64,000 nucleotides of DNA from Azadirachta indica. Lineage: Eukaryota > Streptophyta > Magnoliopsida > Sapindales > Meliaceae. The notes beneath the pieces were generated by a model that did not search any database, was not told the DNA's origin, and saw only the letters and a list, made by a program, of their open reading frames with translations. Every line of letters starts with the position of its first letter. Position 1 is the first letter of the stretch. The stretch is taken from the NCBI GenBank assembly GCA_022749755.1, contig CM040453.1, forward strand, positions 2,254,102 to 2,318,101, written 5' to 3'. Shown one piece after another: positions 12,449-25,900 of the stretch. A program made the translations under genes and the position numbers.

Positions 12449-12859
12449 TGTAAATGATTTTGGGATGTCAATTTTCGCAGATTTTCATTTGGAAACAAGT
12501 GATAAAGATAGAGATAAAAGACAAAGAGATAGTGAGTACCTGTGAATTTGAATGGAGAAGAAGATATATCACCCAGTAGAGTTTGGCGGTTACAAGCGTT
12601 ACTGTGTTTTCTTTTATTATTATTAGCGTTGGATTTTAGGACGTAGGTTCAGGATAAGGAAATGAAATGAAATCGCATGGATAGGTGCAGATTTTGGATA
12701 TCGGGTCGGATCAGAATGTTCCTGGGTTATTCTGATAGTCGTCGATTTTTCATTTTTCTTCGTAATGAGAATTTCAGTTTTGGAGTCAGAATAAATGGAT
12801 GGATTTTAGGTATAAAAACAAGGCTACTGTTTAGAGATTGAAAAAAAAAATTCAGCTAT

Positions 12860-14830
12860 GATTTTCAAATTGGGAAATTTGCACATCCCTAAAATGTTAG
12901 ATGATTTTATGTCTTGAAAATTTAACGTGCCTGACAGTAAACACAGTAGAGAAATAACTGAGAGAACGTGTGGTTGGCAATTGAAGAGATTTTTAAAAAT
13001 ATGTTTAATATAATATTTAAAAATTATTTTTTAATTTTAAAAATTGTAAAATATGTTTGATATAATTTTTGAAAAAAAAATAAAGATGTGTTTGATTGGA
13101 ACTATTTTTAATAACCTTTTTTATTAAAATTTTATTAATAATCAAGTATAAAATATTTTATTGATGTTGATTATTTCAAAATAGGAGAATATCTATTACC
13201 TATGTTTTTTAAGTTAATATCCCGTTATCTCCAATATTTTTTTTAATATCCCACCATCCTTTTGATTCTTTTATTTTTTAATTTTATCTTTTAAACCAAT
13301 TAGTTTATAATATAGTAAACTTAAAAATATTTGAAATATTAAAGAATAAAATCAGAATTCAAAAAGGAAATGGGATATTAAAGAAAATATAAAGGGTAAT
13401 AAAATATTAGCTGAAAAAATAGAAGGGTAAAGAACATTTTCCCTTTCAAAACTATATTTAAAATATATGAATACAAATAATATAAATCAGTTATTTCCTT
13501 TAAAAGATAAATTTAAAAAATAGTAAATGATCGAAAAATACTTGAAGTTTATTTAACTTAAACAAAATAAAACATAAATATTATTTAATTAAACTTAAAA
13601 ATATTTTATATAAATTTGAGTGATTTTAATACAAATTTCAATAATTAAGATTCTAATTTATATATACAATTGCAATTTTTAAAAGTTTTAACTCAAACAA
13701 ATGAATCTTAATTTATATGTACAATTTTAATTTATAGGTACAAATATAATTTTTAAAGTCTTCATTAAATCAAATGAATCCTAATTGATCATTTGTATAA
13801 GTACAATTATAATTTTTAAAATTCTCGGTTAAACCATGAACTCTTACCTAAATTTTGTAAGTCTATCTTGTCCAATAAAAATAATAATTTAAATTATATA
13901 AATAATTGATACATGACAATTAACTATAAATTTATATCTAAAATATTTTAAGTAATGTACTTTAATTAAAATATTTTAAGTAATGTACTTTAATTAAACA
14001 AGAAAATTAGTGTATAATCGTTAGAAATTTTAAATTTAGAAAGAGATATTAAAACATAATAAATTTGTAAATTTTGAAAATAAGTTTATAATAATAAAAA
14101 ATAGTTTTTGATTGTGTTAGGATACAATGAAGATAAAGAACTTATAAATAAAATAGTTTAAAATATATTTATTTTTCTAGATGTAATATAAAGATCTTAT
14201 AAATAAAATAGTTAATTTTTAAAATTTAGATCCTATTAAAAAAATATAAGAAAAAGAGTTTTAAATGTAAAAAGTATAATTAAGACAACAAAAAAAAAAG
14301 AAAAATTTTATTCGAATTTGATTCAAATACAGTAAAAGAAAAATGAAAAAATGACTTTTTATTGTTTTTTTAATTTTACACTAAGTTTTAAAATATTATT
14401 CAAAAGCTGTTTTTAGATTAAATTCAATTAATTTTAATCAAATGTGTATTTTGAGGATTCATTGTATTTTTTATTTTTAAAAACATAAAATCATATTCAA
14501 ATACTATATCAAACAGGCCCTAAGAATGCATTTAGTAATTAATATTTTTATGATGATTTTAGAAAATTGTAAAAATAATATTTTAAATTAACTTTCTAAA
14601 ATAATAATCAATGACAAGACAGTTGTCATTGTATTGTTTTTAAAACTAAGTAGAGTTATTATTTAAAAAAAAATACTAATTAATTTTAAAAACTAGTAAA
14701 GAACAAAAACTTATTCTTTTCATTTTAGTTAAAATTTAAGAAATATATATTTTTATATTTTAAAAATTGCATGTAATCAACCTCTACAAGTTTTTCATAA
14801 ACATTTTTAGGAATTAAAATTTAAAACTGT
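12860..14830. repeat. AT-rich repeat-laden block
   Basis: About 2 kb of very AT-rich DNA with no credible gene. It holds a 28-bp-period tandem duplication at 13941-13995, near-repeats containing CTTATAAATAAAATAGTT at about 14146 and 14193, and a three-copy ~70-bp diverged tandem array around 13660-13850 (ACAATT-AATTTTTAAA-...-CAAATGAATC). ATCAAACAGGCCCTAAG near 14505 resembles the termini of plant non-autonomous DNA elements, and TGTGTTTGATTGGAA near 13086 is a possible partner end. Confidence 0.6.
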
Positions 14831-15597
14831 CCACGTCTAGGCAAACCCGGCCCACATATAAAACTGTGCGAACGGGGAGCTGAATTTTGCGTGGTAAGCC
14901 ACATTTTCTAACTTCTAATTTTGAATTTAAAAAATAAATAATATAAGTTAATTTTTTCAATCGGAACATAATTATAACTCAATCAGATCAAAGCTCTACG
15001 GAGTTGAGTACTGTATTCTCTAATGTTGATCATGTGCTAAAAGAGCCGTCTACTTTGAATTTTGTACAAGGAAAAAGCAGAAACAATAGAAGTTTCCCCT
15101 GCATTGCAAGTTATATTTCACTCATGACCAAAGAAATCACTGTGTTTACAAATGAAAAATAGTTTTTGAACCGCATCCATACTAACCGTTTTAACTTTTT
15201 TCTTCAATTTTTAGTTTTTATTTGTTATTACCGGAAGCATGATTCAGTACGAAATTGAATAAGAAATATTTGCTTTACTCTTTTACCTTCTGGTTGCAGT
15301 ATCGTCCATCATAAACCAGGCACACAAAAATGAAATTTCTTTTCAAGCAACAGTTTTGGCAAAATCAAACGAATAACTCTTATTATCCAAAATACTTTAT
15401 TGGAAAAAAAAAGCCAAAACAGAGAAATCAGTAAGCCAAACGAGTCAGAAGGGTAGAATCAGATTTAACAGGGAAACTCAGCTATATAAGCCAACAATAA
15501 GTTACAATTCACAAATTTGTAATAAATAAAAGGGGATAGAAAGATCCCAGGATATAGATAAAGAGAAAAACAAAGTCATATCTACCAAAAGTAAGGT
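14831..15597. other. Spacer and 3' flank of the PTAR1-like gene
   Basis: No gene signature seen. The part next to 15598 is presumably the 3' UTR of the minus-strand gene. Confidence 0.5.
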
Positions 15598-18500
15598 CTA
15601 ATTCTCTCCCTCACAATGGTAGTCCGCCAAATAATCCCACAAAGGGTACCTCTCAGGGCATGCCTTCCCGAGCAGTCTCATCAGGTCTCCTGCTCTTAGC
15701 TTCTCTTGAATAGCAATTCCGCAAGACTTGGGAATTTGCTGATGTACATAAAAACAATGTGTAAATGTCCAACCAACGATTTTAGGGTGAACCTGTTCAA
15801 AATGATATGAGTAAAGATATTTCGTAAGTGGAAGATGATATTACCTTTGTTAACCATAACATGTAAGTAGCAGAATGTATTGCTTGTGCTTGAAAATCCT
15901 CAAAGTCGTCATCAGGAATAGTAGAACAGGAGTCTACAAGGCACAGCTCATGATCCATGAAGCTATCTATGTTGGTATCTACACCGGTTTTCTGCTTGGA
16001 TTGGCTGGAAACACTGAGGTCACTAGTTGTAATATGTCTTATCCAATACAAGGCGAGAAAACGGCGATGAAGCCATAGAGCCTGTGAAAAGTAAATAATT
16101 AAAAATATATTTTAGGCATCAAGGGGAGAAGTGAAATACAAGCCTAAAACCAAGATCTATAAAAGCCCAAAGGTGTCTTCCCTCTGCTAATAGGTTATGT
16201 ATGATTTTAAAGAAGTGCATTGATACTGCATTACACTATGAATGAATTGATATTACTGTAGTTCTAGAATTTGCCAGCATATCTTGGAAGCACTTATAAA
16301 ATACCAGGCAGCTTTTTAAGCCAATTATGCCCTAAGAATGCAGCATTTAGAAAATTTCACAATGACAATAGCAGAAACCTTATCTTTTATCTAGAAATCA
16401 TATTTTTACAACATATTACTTTTGAAAAACTAACCAGCAGAGATGGAGATGGCATAGAAGTTATGTCCTATTCTGAATTTATGTACCAATCTCAGACTTA
16501 AAAAACATTGACGAGAGCTGACACCTACACAAATGTTATCAAACATATGAAATCTTAAAATCCACTATGAGGTATCCAGTTGAAAAAAACATGCAATCCA
16601 CCAGCTTATCTTTGTGAGAAAAGGGCAAAAAGGAGAGTAAAAGGAAAAAGAGTGCCAAAGTGCTGTACCTCTCTCCCCACATAGCGCTTTATCAGAGCTT
16701 CATTCCAATCAAGCTCTTCCTACAACACCCACATTATCAAGCATGAGCATTGAGTAACAAAATTTAACCATTTATTGGTTAAATTTTGAAGAAATGAAAA
16801 TTTTAGGTAACACTAGCATAACTACGGACGTGAAATTTCTTTATACGGTCACTGGGTTCAGCAAAATTTTGAAATAGTGGCCTCATTTCCAGATCAAGAT
16901 TTAAAATAAACCTGTCTGATTATTGTACCCAAGAGAAACATTACGATTTATAGAAGTGTCTGCACTTTCCTATTTTCCATTACAGTCTGCAGGTACTAGA
17001 GAATCTTACCTTCTGAAGTTGTAAAGAAAAATGAAATAATTATTTTTAGATGCTTAGCTTAAATTACTCAATACAATGACAATGATGATGACAATGACAA
17101 TGATAATGATAATGATATTTATATTGAAGACAGCTGTACTCCATACAGAGTAAGCTTAGAGTTTGCTCACATAAAAAGTAAAATAGATTAGGAACGCTTA
17201 TTGCCCAAGTACACCATGCAGTTATACCTTCCAGCCTTGATGAATTTCAATATTGCAACCAGAACAATCATTTTCTTGTATATGGCATAAGTCCTGTAAG
17301 TTGCTCAGCATTAATCTCTGTAAATCAGCAAAATTTCAGATTGTGAGAAAGATTTGAATATTTATTGAGTGATTCATTCCAGAAAAAATTCCACACGGAA
17401 TTGTTTATGCCTCAATTTACTGTGACGTATTATAAGTTGTGCATAACTCATATTTAAGCAATTATATACTCTTCTACAAAAACATATGCTTATGATCAGG
17501 CTTTGATCCTCACAACAAAGCGTAGCAAGAGCTATAATGGTTTACATCTGTTTTACTTTTTTCTTAAAGGAACTGGATTTGTAAATCCAATGTACATGTT
17601 CAGTTAATTACAGAAGAGTATGACGACTTGGCATGCAATTGTAGGTGTACATTCAGAGACGGATATATTATTGAAGTTAAAAAATTATTGTGAACCAAAT
17701 CTATGGCAACTAAAAGTTCATTGTCAACGAAACAGGAAAGTTACTCAAGTAATCTTCAATCGGGCAGGTAATAAACCATTTCTTCTTTGGGCATGGAACT
17801 CAATTTATAATATCGGATTCTGAGGACACAATAATCTGAAAGGAAAAAACTCACTTGACGGTAATGAAAGCAAGAATTATCGGCAACATGCAACCCAGAC
17901 CAATTTCTGGACTTCTTCAACTCGTGCAGCACCTGAGAGCACAATAAATGTATCATAGATTTACCTAAAAAAAAAGACATTCTGAGGACACAATAGTCAC
18001 CAGTTAATTATGTACTATATAACTTTAGAAATGCATTCAGGGCATGCAAATTGCTGAAAGAACAGCATCAGAACAAACTTAACCTGTTCTCTTGTCATGT
18101 AGGAAACTAACCAACAACGATGATTCCATGCACGATAGTTCATTTTTGATTTCTGCAAAAAGGTCAATTAAGAATTAGAGTAAGGGCAACTGTTCATAGA
18201 TACACTATTCCTAATCCTAGTATAATGATTCTCTTGAGGAAAGAGGGGAGTGCCAAATGTCATTTCTCAAATCACCAAAGGATATGGACAACTGGTGGTA
18301 GTAAAAGACTGGTTTTACTTATTCTGGATCAAGACTTGAAACAAGGGTGTGAAGCAAACTGCCGAGTCTTGATACTAAAATTCATCTCCTCTCTCTAAAG
18401 CAGCATTCTAAGAGTAACAACAACTTAAAATACAACAAATGCAAAAGTGGAATACTATCATCTCAAGAAGTTAATAAACCTTCATAATACAACAGTATCT

Positions 18501-20130
18501 AGTTTCTTAAGTGAATTTAAACCTCAGCTATATTTTCAACCAGCTCAGATTCTTTCTCTATTATCCTTTGCAGAGTTGAACATTTCTCGGAAATCATAGT
18601 GATCACCCACCGCCTGAAAGTAATGATTTGTGAGTAAGAATGACCTTTAGTATTAGCTACATAATGATGCAAAAAGAAGAGGGAAAAAACAACAGAGAAC
18701 TAAGGGAAAGAAAGTTCTGCCCTGTGTGTTCCTCACCAAGTCACCAACTGTATCCTTTTTGCTGCAGTGGTAACCTTAAGGCCACAACATGACGGCATAT
18801 CAAACTCTGAACTTAAAGAAAATAAAATAAACCGATTTCAAAAATGTAACCTGTGGCTCCAAGCCCGTTCACTTTTAGGTGAATATGATAGAACAAGAGC
18901 TGACATGCGAAGTTCATCCATAAACATTGGCAAGAGTTGCTTCTTTGACATGATTAACTTCCTGTGTGGCACAAGGTACAACTAGACGTGATGATCCAAA
19001 CCAGCAACAAACTGAATGCAAGAAGAGAATGAACACACTGCTTCACAAGCATGACAAGTGAGCTTAGTCGCAAGAAGTACATCACCCAAACCCGAAAACA
19101 AAAAAAAAAAATCACAAGGGCATATAAAAAAGTCGAATACAGCAAAGGGCAGAACCTGGAATTCCAAGCAGTGCCAAAATCACAGCTTAACAACAAAAGA
19201 GCCCTGCTATGAACCATAACTTCATTCTCCAAAGCGTCATCCCCATATTTGGTAGATAAGTTGGCAGGTGTGTTGTATTTTCTAAGTGCAGCCATAAATG
19301 CATGTTTAGCTGCCTTATACAATGGAAGAAGTATTTGTGTTGAAATGCCCAACTTATGATCTCTGTTCCAAAAATTAGTATTTTCATACTCCAAAACTTC
19401 TTGTGAGCTAACGGAATCACCTATCTCAGCTTTCAATGAGGCAAACTGGGATGGGTGAATGAATCCTACTTCATCACTGCAGTCATATATAGCCAACATT
19501 TTCAATTAATGCATTGATATGAAACTTAGTAAAAATGGATATGAGAAAATTTCTAAAGAAAATTTCATCAGGGATTTAAGATTGTACTAATTATCTTCTT
19601 GTTATAAAAAGAGAAAAATTAAAGACGTTCTATAAACAAAAGAATATAAAAAATACATAATTGATTCCAATTTCATATGTGATATCTGTAGTTTATTTCA
19701 TTATTCAATTAATTCTCATGCTATAATGATGAGATAAATGTTTAGTCTTACTCAAAATTAAGATATAAGCAAAATTAAAACCTCTAATTTCCTTATACTA
19801 ACTAAAATGCATATTGCAGAGAAATGAACGGACAGAACTGAGTCAAGTAAAACTGGTCCAAGAACTATAAATTGAGCCCAAGCGTAACATTTTAATCAAG
19901 TACGGCGCAGATTTAGTAGAACCGACCTAAATTTCTACTTCATTAAAGCACAATACCAACACTGGAAAAGGAAATATATGTCTATAAGAATAGTAGGTCA
20001 TCAAATTCGCTAATTCAGCAATCCTTACATGTGACTGTATTACTTACATAAGAGAATCGGATTCCAGAATATGTTCCAATTGCTGCAAGAGATCCAAAGC
20101 TTCTGCGTCAGAAAACGAATTTTCCTTCAT
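15598..20130 (-). CDS. PTAR1: Protein prenyltransferase alpha-subunit repeat protein (PTAR1-like)
   Basis: Ten exons joined on GT-AG borders with matching phases: 20048-20130, 19156-19476, 18851-18961, 18523-18613, 18084-18152, 17855-17932, 17228-17317, 16669-16719, 15845-16081 and 15598-15738. They total 1,272 nt, or 423 residues. PPTA-type repeats are visible: SALVLSYSPKSERAWSHRRWV, NYRAWNHRCWLVSYM, NWSGLHVADNSCFHYR and REALWLHRRFLALYW. These belong to the family of farnesyl/geranylgeranyl transferase alpha subunits. The divergent length and repeat set fit PTAR1, whose mammalian relative is an alpha subunit of GGTase-III; that plant role is inference. The start is the first ATG of exon 1 (20130, A at -3). 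The same frame is open without an ATG for about 64 more codons upstream (to 20325). The exon 1/2 junction gives SDSLIDEVGFIHPSQF. Confidence 0.88.
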
Positions 20131-20325
20131 CTTATACAAACTTTTACGCTTTGGTTGCCTAGATTTTAGGTCGGTCTGGTTCGGTACGGTTATGCTGGAA
20201 GCCAAATTTATGGTGACGCCCGACGCCGCTGGTGGCGGTTTGAAACGAATTGACGAGGCGTCGCCGGCTACGGTGGAATGCGCAGGCGTGGCCGGCGATG
20301 GGAGAGGAGGCGAGGTAGTTGGCAC

Positions 20326-22816
20326 AAGAGCTACTCAGGAACGTAAATGACCTTTTATTTTGTTTCGTTTTATTTATACTCGGGGGCTGCGATGTTCTGT
20401 GTTAAAATTATGGTAACTAATCAATTTGTTGGAGCCGAGAAAAATAACTTATCAATTCATAAGACAAAGAATAAATGCCACGTGTCAATATTATGAAATA
20501 ATGATACAGGTACAAATTTAAAATCAAAATGTATTCTTATTCGGTTTCGTCCGGTCCCTGGTTATCAGAGAATTTGTACAGGTGACACCCATTATGCATG
20601 GTTTGATCAAAATAATCATTCAAAAAAAATAATATTGTGCATAGTTGACTGAGAATTTACAAATATAAACATTAACGCATAGTTGTTAATTGTTTACAAT
20701 AAAATATTTATAAATGAGAAAAATATTATTTAAAAGAAATATTAGATCCTTAACATTTATGTTTGTTTTACTTAACACAAGTACTATGTTGGAAGTACTT
20801 GGTATTTAAATTTTGGTTATAACAATCTTTTATATGCTTGTTTATCATTACTTCATTAAGTGATTTTCACTTTTTTATTAAATTTTTGATGTAAGAGATT
20901 CGTTAAATTATATATATATATTAATTTAGATAAGATCTTATAGATTTCTATATTTGAGTGTAGACACTTACTTTTTTTTTTTTAAGAAATTGTCATAAAT
21001 TTATCAACTAAAATTTGAATTTCTCATTTATCACATACTTAGAATTTTATTAATATAATAGTTTTAATTTATCACTTTATTATGTTCTATAGTTTTAACA
21101 GAAGGTACAATTAATTTCTCAATCTATCATGTGCTTTGTCTTAGGTAGCGTTTTTTTTTTTTTGGTCTAAACTCTAAACAAATTTAACTAAAATTTGAAT
21201 ATGAATTATATGTTTATTTTTTATTTTAAAACATTTAAAAATAAGTATGAAGTTGTTCGTTTTGACATAATAAAAAGTTTGAAAATTTATATTTTGACAT
21301 ATATACCATTTTAAATAATATACTTATATGTATAATAATTTTGATTATATTAGTGCAATAGTAGATAAAAAATTAATAAATTATATTAATATGTACATTA
21401 TTTATTTATTGGATATATGATTTTTTTAAATAAATAATTTATAACCGATGATATAAAGATCAATAAAAATTAAATAAAAATAATATGTCATATTATAATA
21501 TAATTTTAATTATGTAAATATACAAATTGATTGTAATAATTAAAGTATAAAAATAAATAGGAATGAGAAGATTAACAGAAGAGACTCATAATAAAAAAGA
21601 GATACGTTAAAAATAGTTATATAGAATTTTAATTTTATTAATAAATAAATTAATAAAATAAAAATATTTTTTTTAAAAAATAAAATTATTAAATTATTTA
21701 AACATTTACTCATTTAAATTTAAGTCAAAATTTTTAATTTAATTATATTCACATGTTTTTAATAAATATTTAGACACAAGTTAAAAAATAAACGATTCTT
21801 AAACATCTGAACAATTATATTCATATTTCAACCAAAAAAACAAACAACCCTTTAATGTTTGTGGGTTTGAATTTCTTGCCTTGAACTATTGAGATATTTT
21901 GTTATACTCTAAAAAAATTTGAATTAGAGAAATTATGGTTTAAAAATATATTTATTAAAAAAATCATTGATTGAGTTATTTATATTATTATTCAAAAAAA
22001 TATAATCATTTACAAAGTATCAATATTATAAAAACTTTACATAGGGTTAATATGTTATTTTATTTTTAATCATCTAATTATTCTATCCTAATGCTGGTTT
22101 TTTTCAAAGCTCCATTGAGTAATGAATTTCGAGATATCAAAGATACTGTGCATAAATTTTCGAAACATCTGACCTTAAGGAAGATAAAGTAAAACCGAGG
22201 ACTTTAACGAAAATATCCTTAAAAAAAAAATGGCGCTTATGGATTTAAGTCCAAGAAGCTTTCGACTTCTCAAAATTAATTGACTTCGCTTAACAAACCG
22301 GAAAAAGTTTCTAAAGCGAGAAAATGAAAAGAGAGTACGCATCACACGTTTTTGTCACGTGATCGAAGACCGTATAATTTTCACTCACATGGACACGTGT
22401 CACCCCTCTGAGTTCAACCATTTTCTGATGCTATTTTCCAAAAACGAAAACAAATCTCTGCATTTTTTGAGTTGAATCCCCTCTTGAATCGCACCGATCT
22501 CGCTTTAATTTTCCCTCACTTTCCCTCACTTTCTTTCTCGCCAATCATCTCTTCATCTCAAACTTCTTCCGAGAAAGAAAAAGAGAAAATCGATGCCTTG
22601 ATTTCATGAAGATCTAGGGTTTCTTTTACTTCAAGTCCTCCAAATCTTGCATTTTCGTTTCCGTATTTTCTATTTATTGCAATTGATTTATAGACATTGA
22701 ACAAGTTGATTTTTGAGCTTCGATTTGTAATCTCTTGCTTTTCTTTCCTTTTTAAGTTTTTTGTTTTCTAAAGACTAAAACGAGACCGTATATGTGTGTA
22801 TCGATTGAGTTTATCG
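20326..22816. promoter_or_regulatory. Divergent spacer with G-box pair upstream of PP2A B''
   Basis: The AT-rich middle (20640-22080) holds no gene. Two CACGTG G-boxes lie at 22356-22361 and 22394-22399 (the second inside GGACACGTGTC, an ABRE-type context), about 420 nt upstream of the B'' start. This would fit bZIP/bHLH control, for example by abscisic acid or light; that is inference. The leader contains very short uORFs near 22592 and 22605 and an overlapping uORF at 22792. Confidence 0.55.
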
Positions 22817-22902
22817 ATGAGTATGGAAAGTGTTGTTGGAGATATGGCCTGTTTGGACGCGGACTTATTGCAATTACCGGAGTTATCTCCGTTGGCGGTT
22901 AA
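22792..22902 (+). CDS. Overlapping upstream ORF of the PP2A B'' gene
   Basis: ATG at 22792 opens a 36-codon frame that ends with TAA at 22900-22902, 86 nt past the main start and in another frame. Its context is weak (T at -3, T at +4), so leaky scanning is expected. If the transcript starts upstream of it, it should lower or tune translation of the main ORF. No peptide function is suggested. Confidence 0.45.
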   Translation: MCVSIEFIDEYGKCCWRYGLFGRGLIAITGVISVGG

Positions 22903-25900
22903 ATCGATCCCGGACTTCGGGCAGAAACTCTTCGAGCAGTGGCTCTCACTTCCTGATTCTAATAAGCTGGTAGTCTTTTAACGCATAATCTCACTGTTGG
23001 ACATAAGTAGTTGTGATTGCTGTGTATGTTTGATTCATGTTGTTTATAAGAATCTCTTGGGATAATTTGGATTTGTGGTGCTGCTAATGTGTTTATAATT
23101 ACTTGCTGAAATCTTCTATTAGCTTGAGTTATGGTTGTATTATGATGGTAGTTCATAACATATTTGGCTAAATTTATGGATTCGTCACTGGATTCGTTTA
23201 TAATAATTTAACCTCTTTTTCTTCTTTCTATTTTTATGAGTAAGTTACTGGGGTTTGCTGCTTTGGCCAGTTAATTTTCAGTTGGTTGAGCACTTGGTTT
23301 GTGTGAGGGAACATAACAGTACAGCAATGATGTTAAATTAGTGAAAACTGGAAAACCATGGATATGGAAAAGGCGTGCTAACTGTAAACAATTTTGAAGA
23401 GAGGAGAGAGCGTTTGTTATTTATTAAGGCTTGTGGATTAGAAATTGCAACATTCAAGGGGGATAATGTAGTTCTTTATCACAAAGATGTAATTGCAATT
23501 TTTTATTCCACTGATGCTTTGTTAATGATTTGGATGGAAATCCAGTCGCCATTTTCTTTTATAAATTAAAACTCTTTACTTTGTCTGCAAATATAATACA
23601 CTTTTAATTAGTTTAAAACAATGTGACTTTCAGTTATTAAAATGGAACAGCTACTTAGCTGGCCCATATTCAATTTCTAGAGATGGTTATACTGTTAAAT
23701 GTTTTTCACTTCCATAACTTAACATTTTCAGGAGCTAATGTATGTAACATGCACCATTTTTAATTTGTCGCTGAGTTTGAGTGTCAGTGACATAATTGCT
23801 TAATTACTTCTCTTCCTGTTTTGGCTAGGTGATGTCATTGATTAATGATGCAAAGGCAGGTCCCTTGAATGTACCTGGGAATTCTTCTAGTCCAAATGCT
23901 TCCACAACCAATTCATTACCCTCTTTATTTCCCGCTGGCAGTGCACCTCCACTTTCACCAAGAAGCACGTCTGGTTCGCCTCGTGTTGTGAAACAGAGGG
24001 CTGGGCCTTCAAACTTAGGTTCTCCTCTGAAAGTAGTTAGTGAACCAGTGAAAGAGTTGATTCCTCAGGTTTGGAAAACTGAGTTTTATGATTTAATAAT
24101 CCGGTTGCCTTGTTTCGTGAAAGAAGCGGAATAATAAGAAAAAAGCTCTTGTTGCAATTTTTTTCCTATATTCTGGACTGCCATCATTGTTTGTGCTTAC
24201 TCTGCTAAACTTGTATTTTGTGGGAAAATTAGCTAGGAGTTCTGATATAGATATATGAAATGCCTGCAGTTTTACTTCCAGAATGGACGTCCACCTCCAA
24301 ATGAACTAAAAGAACAATGTTTGTTTCGGATAAATCAGTTTTTCTATGGCCATGCAGGTGGACTGCAGATTCAAGGTGAGATGTCTGTAAAATATCAGTA
24401 TGAGTGATAATTCTAGAACATACCTCTAATTCTTTTTCCTTTTGCGCATCAGAATTTAAATTGGTTACCAAGGAAATCTGCAAGCTACCTTCTTTCTTCT
24501 CCACAGCTCTCTTTAGAAAGATTGATGTTAATAACACTGGTCTTATCACAAGGTATGCCTTTTGTCATAACCGAGGAAAGTAGTGGTGATACAATTTGTT
24601 TATCAACTATGATAACAATTGGGCTAATTTTATCTCGTTAAGGGTTGCTTATTGACAATTGCTTTTCAGAATAGGAAACTAATTCATTGATTCTAGCAAG
24701 TTATCTATCATTCCTGAAATCCTTGTGTTCACAGAATCATTGCAGTAAATAATATATTTTCTTGAGATCCATCGAGTTCTTGATGTTGACTAGTCTTTTG
24801 GGCCGGGGTAACAAGTGCTTAGATGCATATAAAGTTTATTGGTTGAAATACTTGGATTACAGTTCAGAATCATTTAAAGTTCTGATTCGTTTGTTATGTG
24901 TTCAAGATGGAACTTTCACTTACATTTCAGACTATTCTGTCTTTAGGCATATTGAGGCACTAGCTGTTCTAAAGAAGATTGCTATTAATGGAAGGCAATA
25001 AGTAGAGTTTACTAATTTATTCTAGTTTGTCTTGTAAAAGTGTTGAGTAGAGTTGCCCCCTGTAAACTTTTGTGTTGTAATTTTGCTTTAATTTTTCTCA
25101 AACTTGTTTGCAGGGATGCATTTGTTGATTATTGGATCAATGACAACATGTTGACAATGGATACTGCAACCCAGATATATTCAATTCTAAAGCAACCAGA
25201 TTTCAAATATCTCACTCAGGTGCCCTTGACTGCAACATTTTTTAAGTTTTTATGTTTTCTACTTATAAATCTGTTACATTTTCCTTTATTTCAATATTTA
25301 TTATGTGGTAGCTGCCTAGGGTATTTATATACATACGTACATACGTACATACATTATATATATGTAGGGACAGATTAGCAGCCCTATAAGTTTGCACATA
25401 TTTTTACACCATTTGTTAATCGTTGGATCTAAACACTTCCAACGGTTGAGATTAAATCTGATACATGTAATTAATAAATAATTAATGCACATGATAGATT
25501 TAATTTCAACTGTCAAAAGTGTGTAAATTCAACAGTCCACAAAGTATAAGTATATGTGTAAACTTATGGGGTTGCCGATCCCTCCCATCCCTCCCATCCC
25601 CCCAACCCGCACATGCACACACATATATTTTCTCAGTACATGGTTGGAGTGTGTCATTTGAGGGTCCATTATTTATTCACTTTATCAATTTCTTGTCTGA
25701 GAATTTTCCCTAACTTGATCACAGGAGGATTTTAAACCTGTACTTAGGGAACTGTTGGCAACGCATCCTGGGTTGGAGTTCTTACAGAGCACACCCGAGT
25801 TTCAGGAAAGATATGGTTTGTTCTCAACCTATTATTTAGCTGTAGATTGTTTTCTCAATTTGGATGCATTCTTTGAAAAATTTGATCATATCACTTTCCA

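Noticed and set aside
25325..25360. (TACATACG)n-like stretch beside the MITE-like element
   Set aside because: Simple-sequence DNA; considered as a target-site duplication but the two flanks do not match.
25040..25378. Frame with a long hydrophobic tail overlapping B'' exon 5
   Set aside because: Read-through of exon 5 (25114-25219) into the intron; the GT donor at 25220 explains it.
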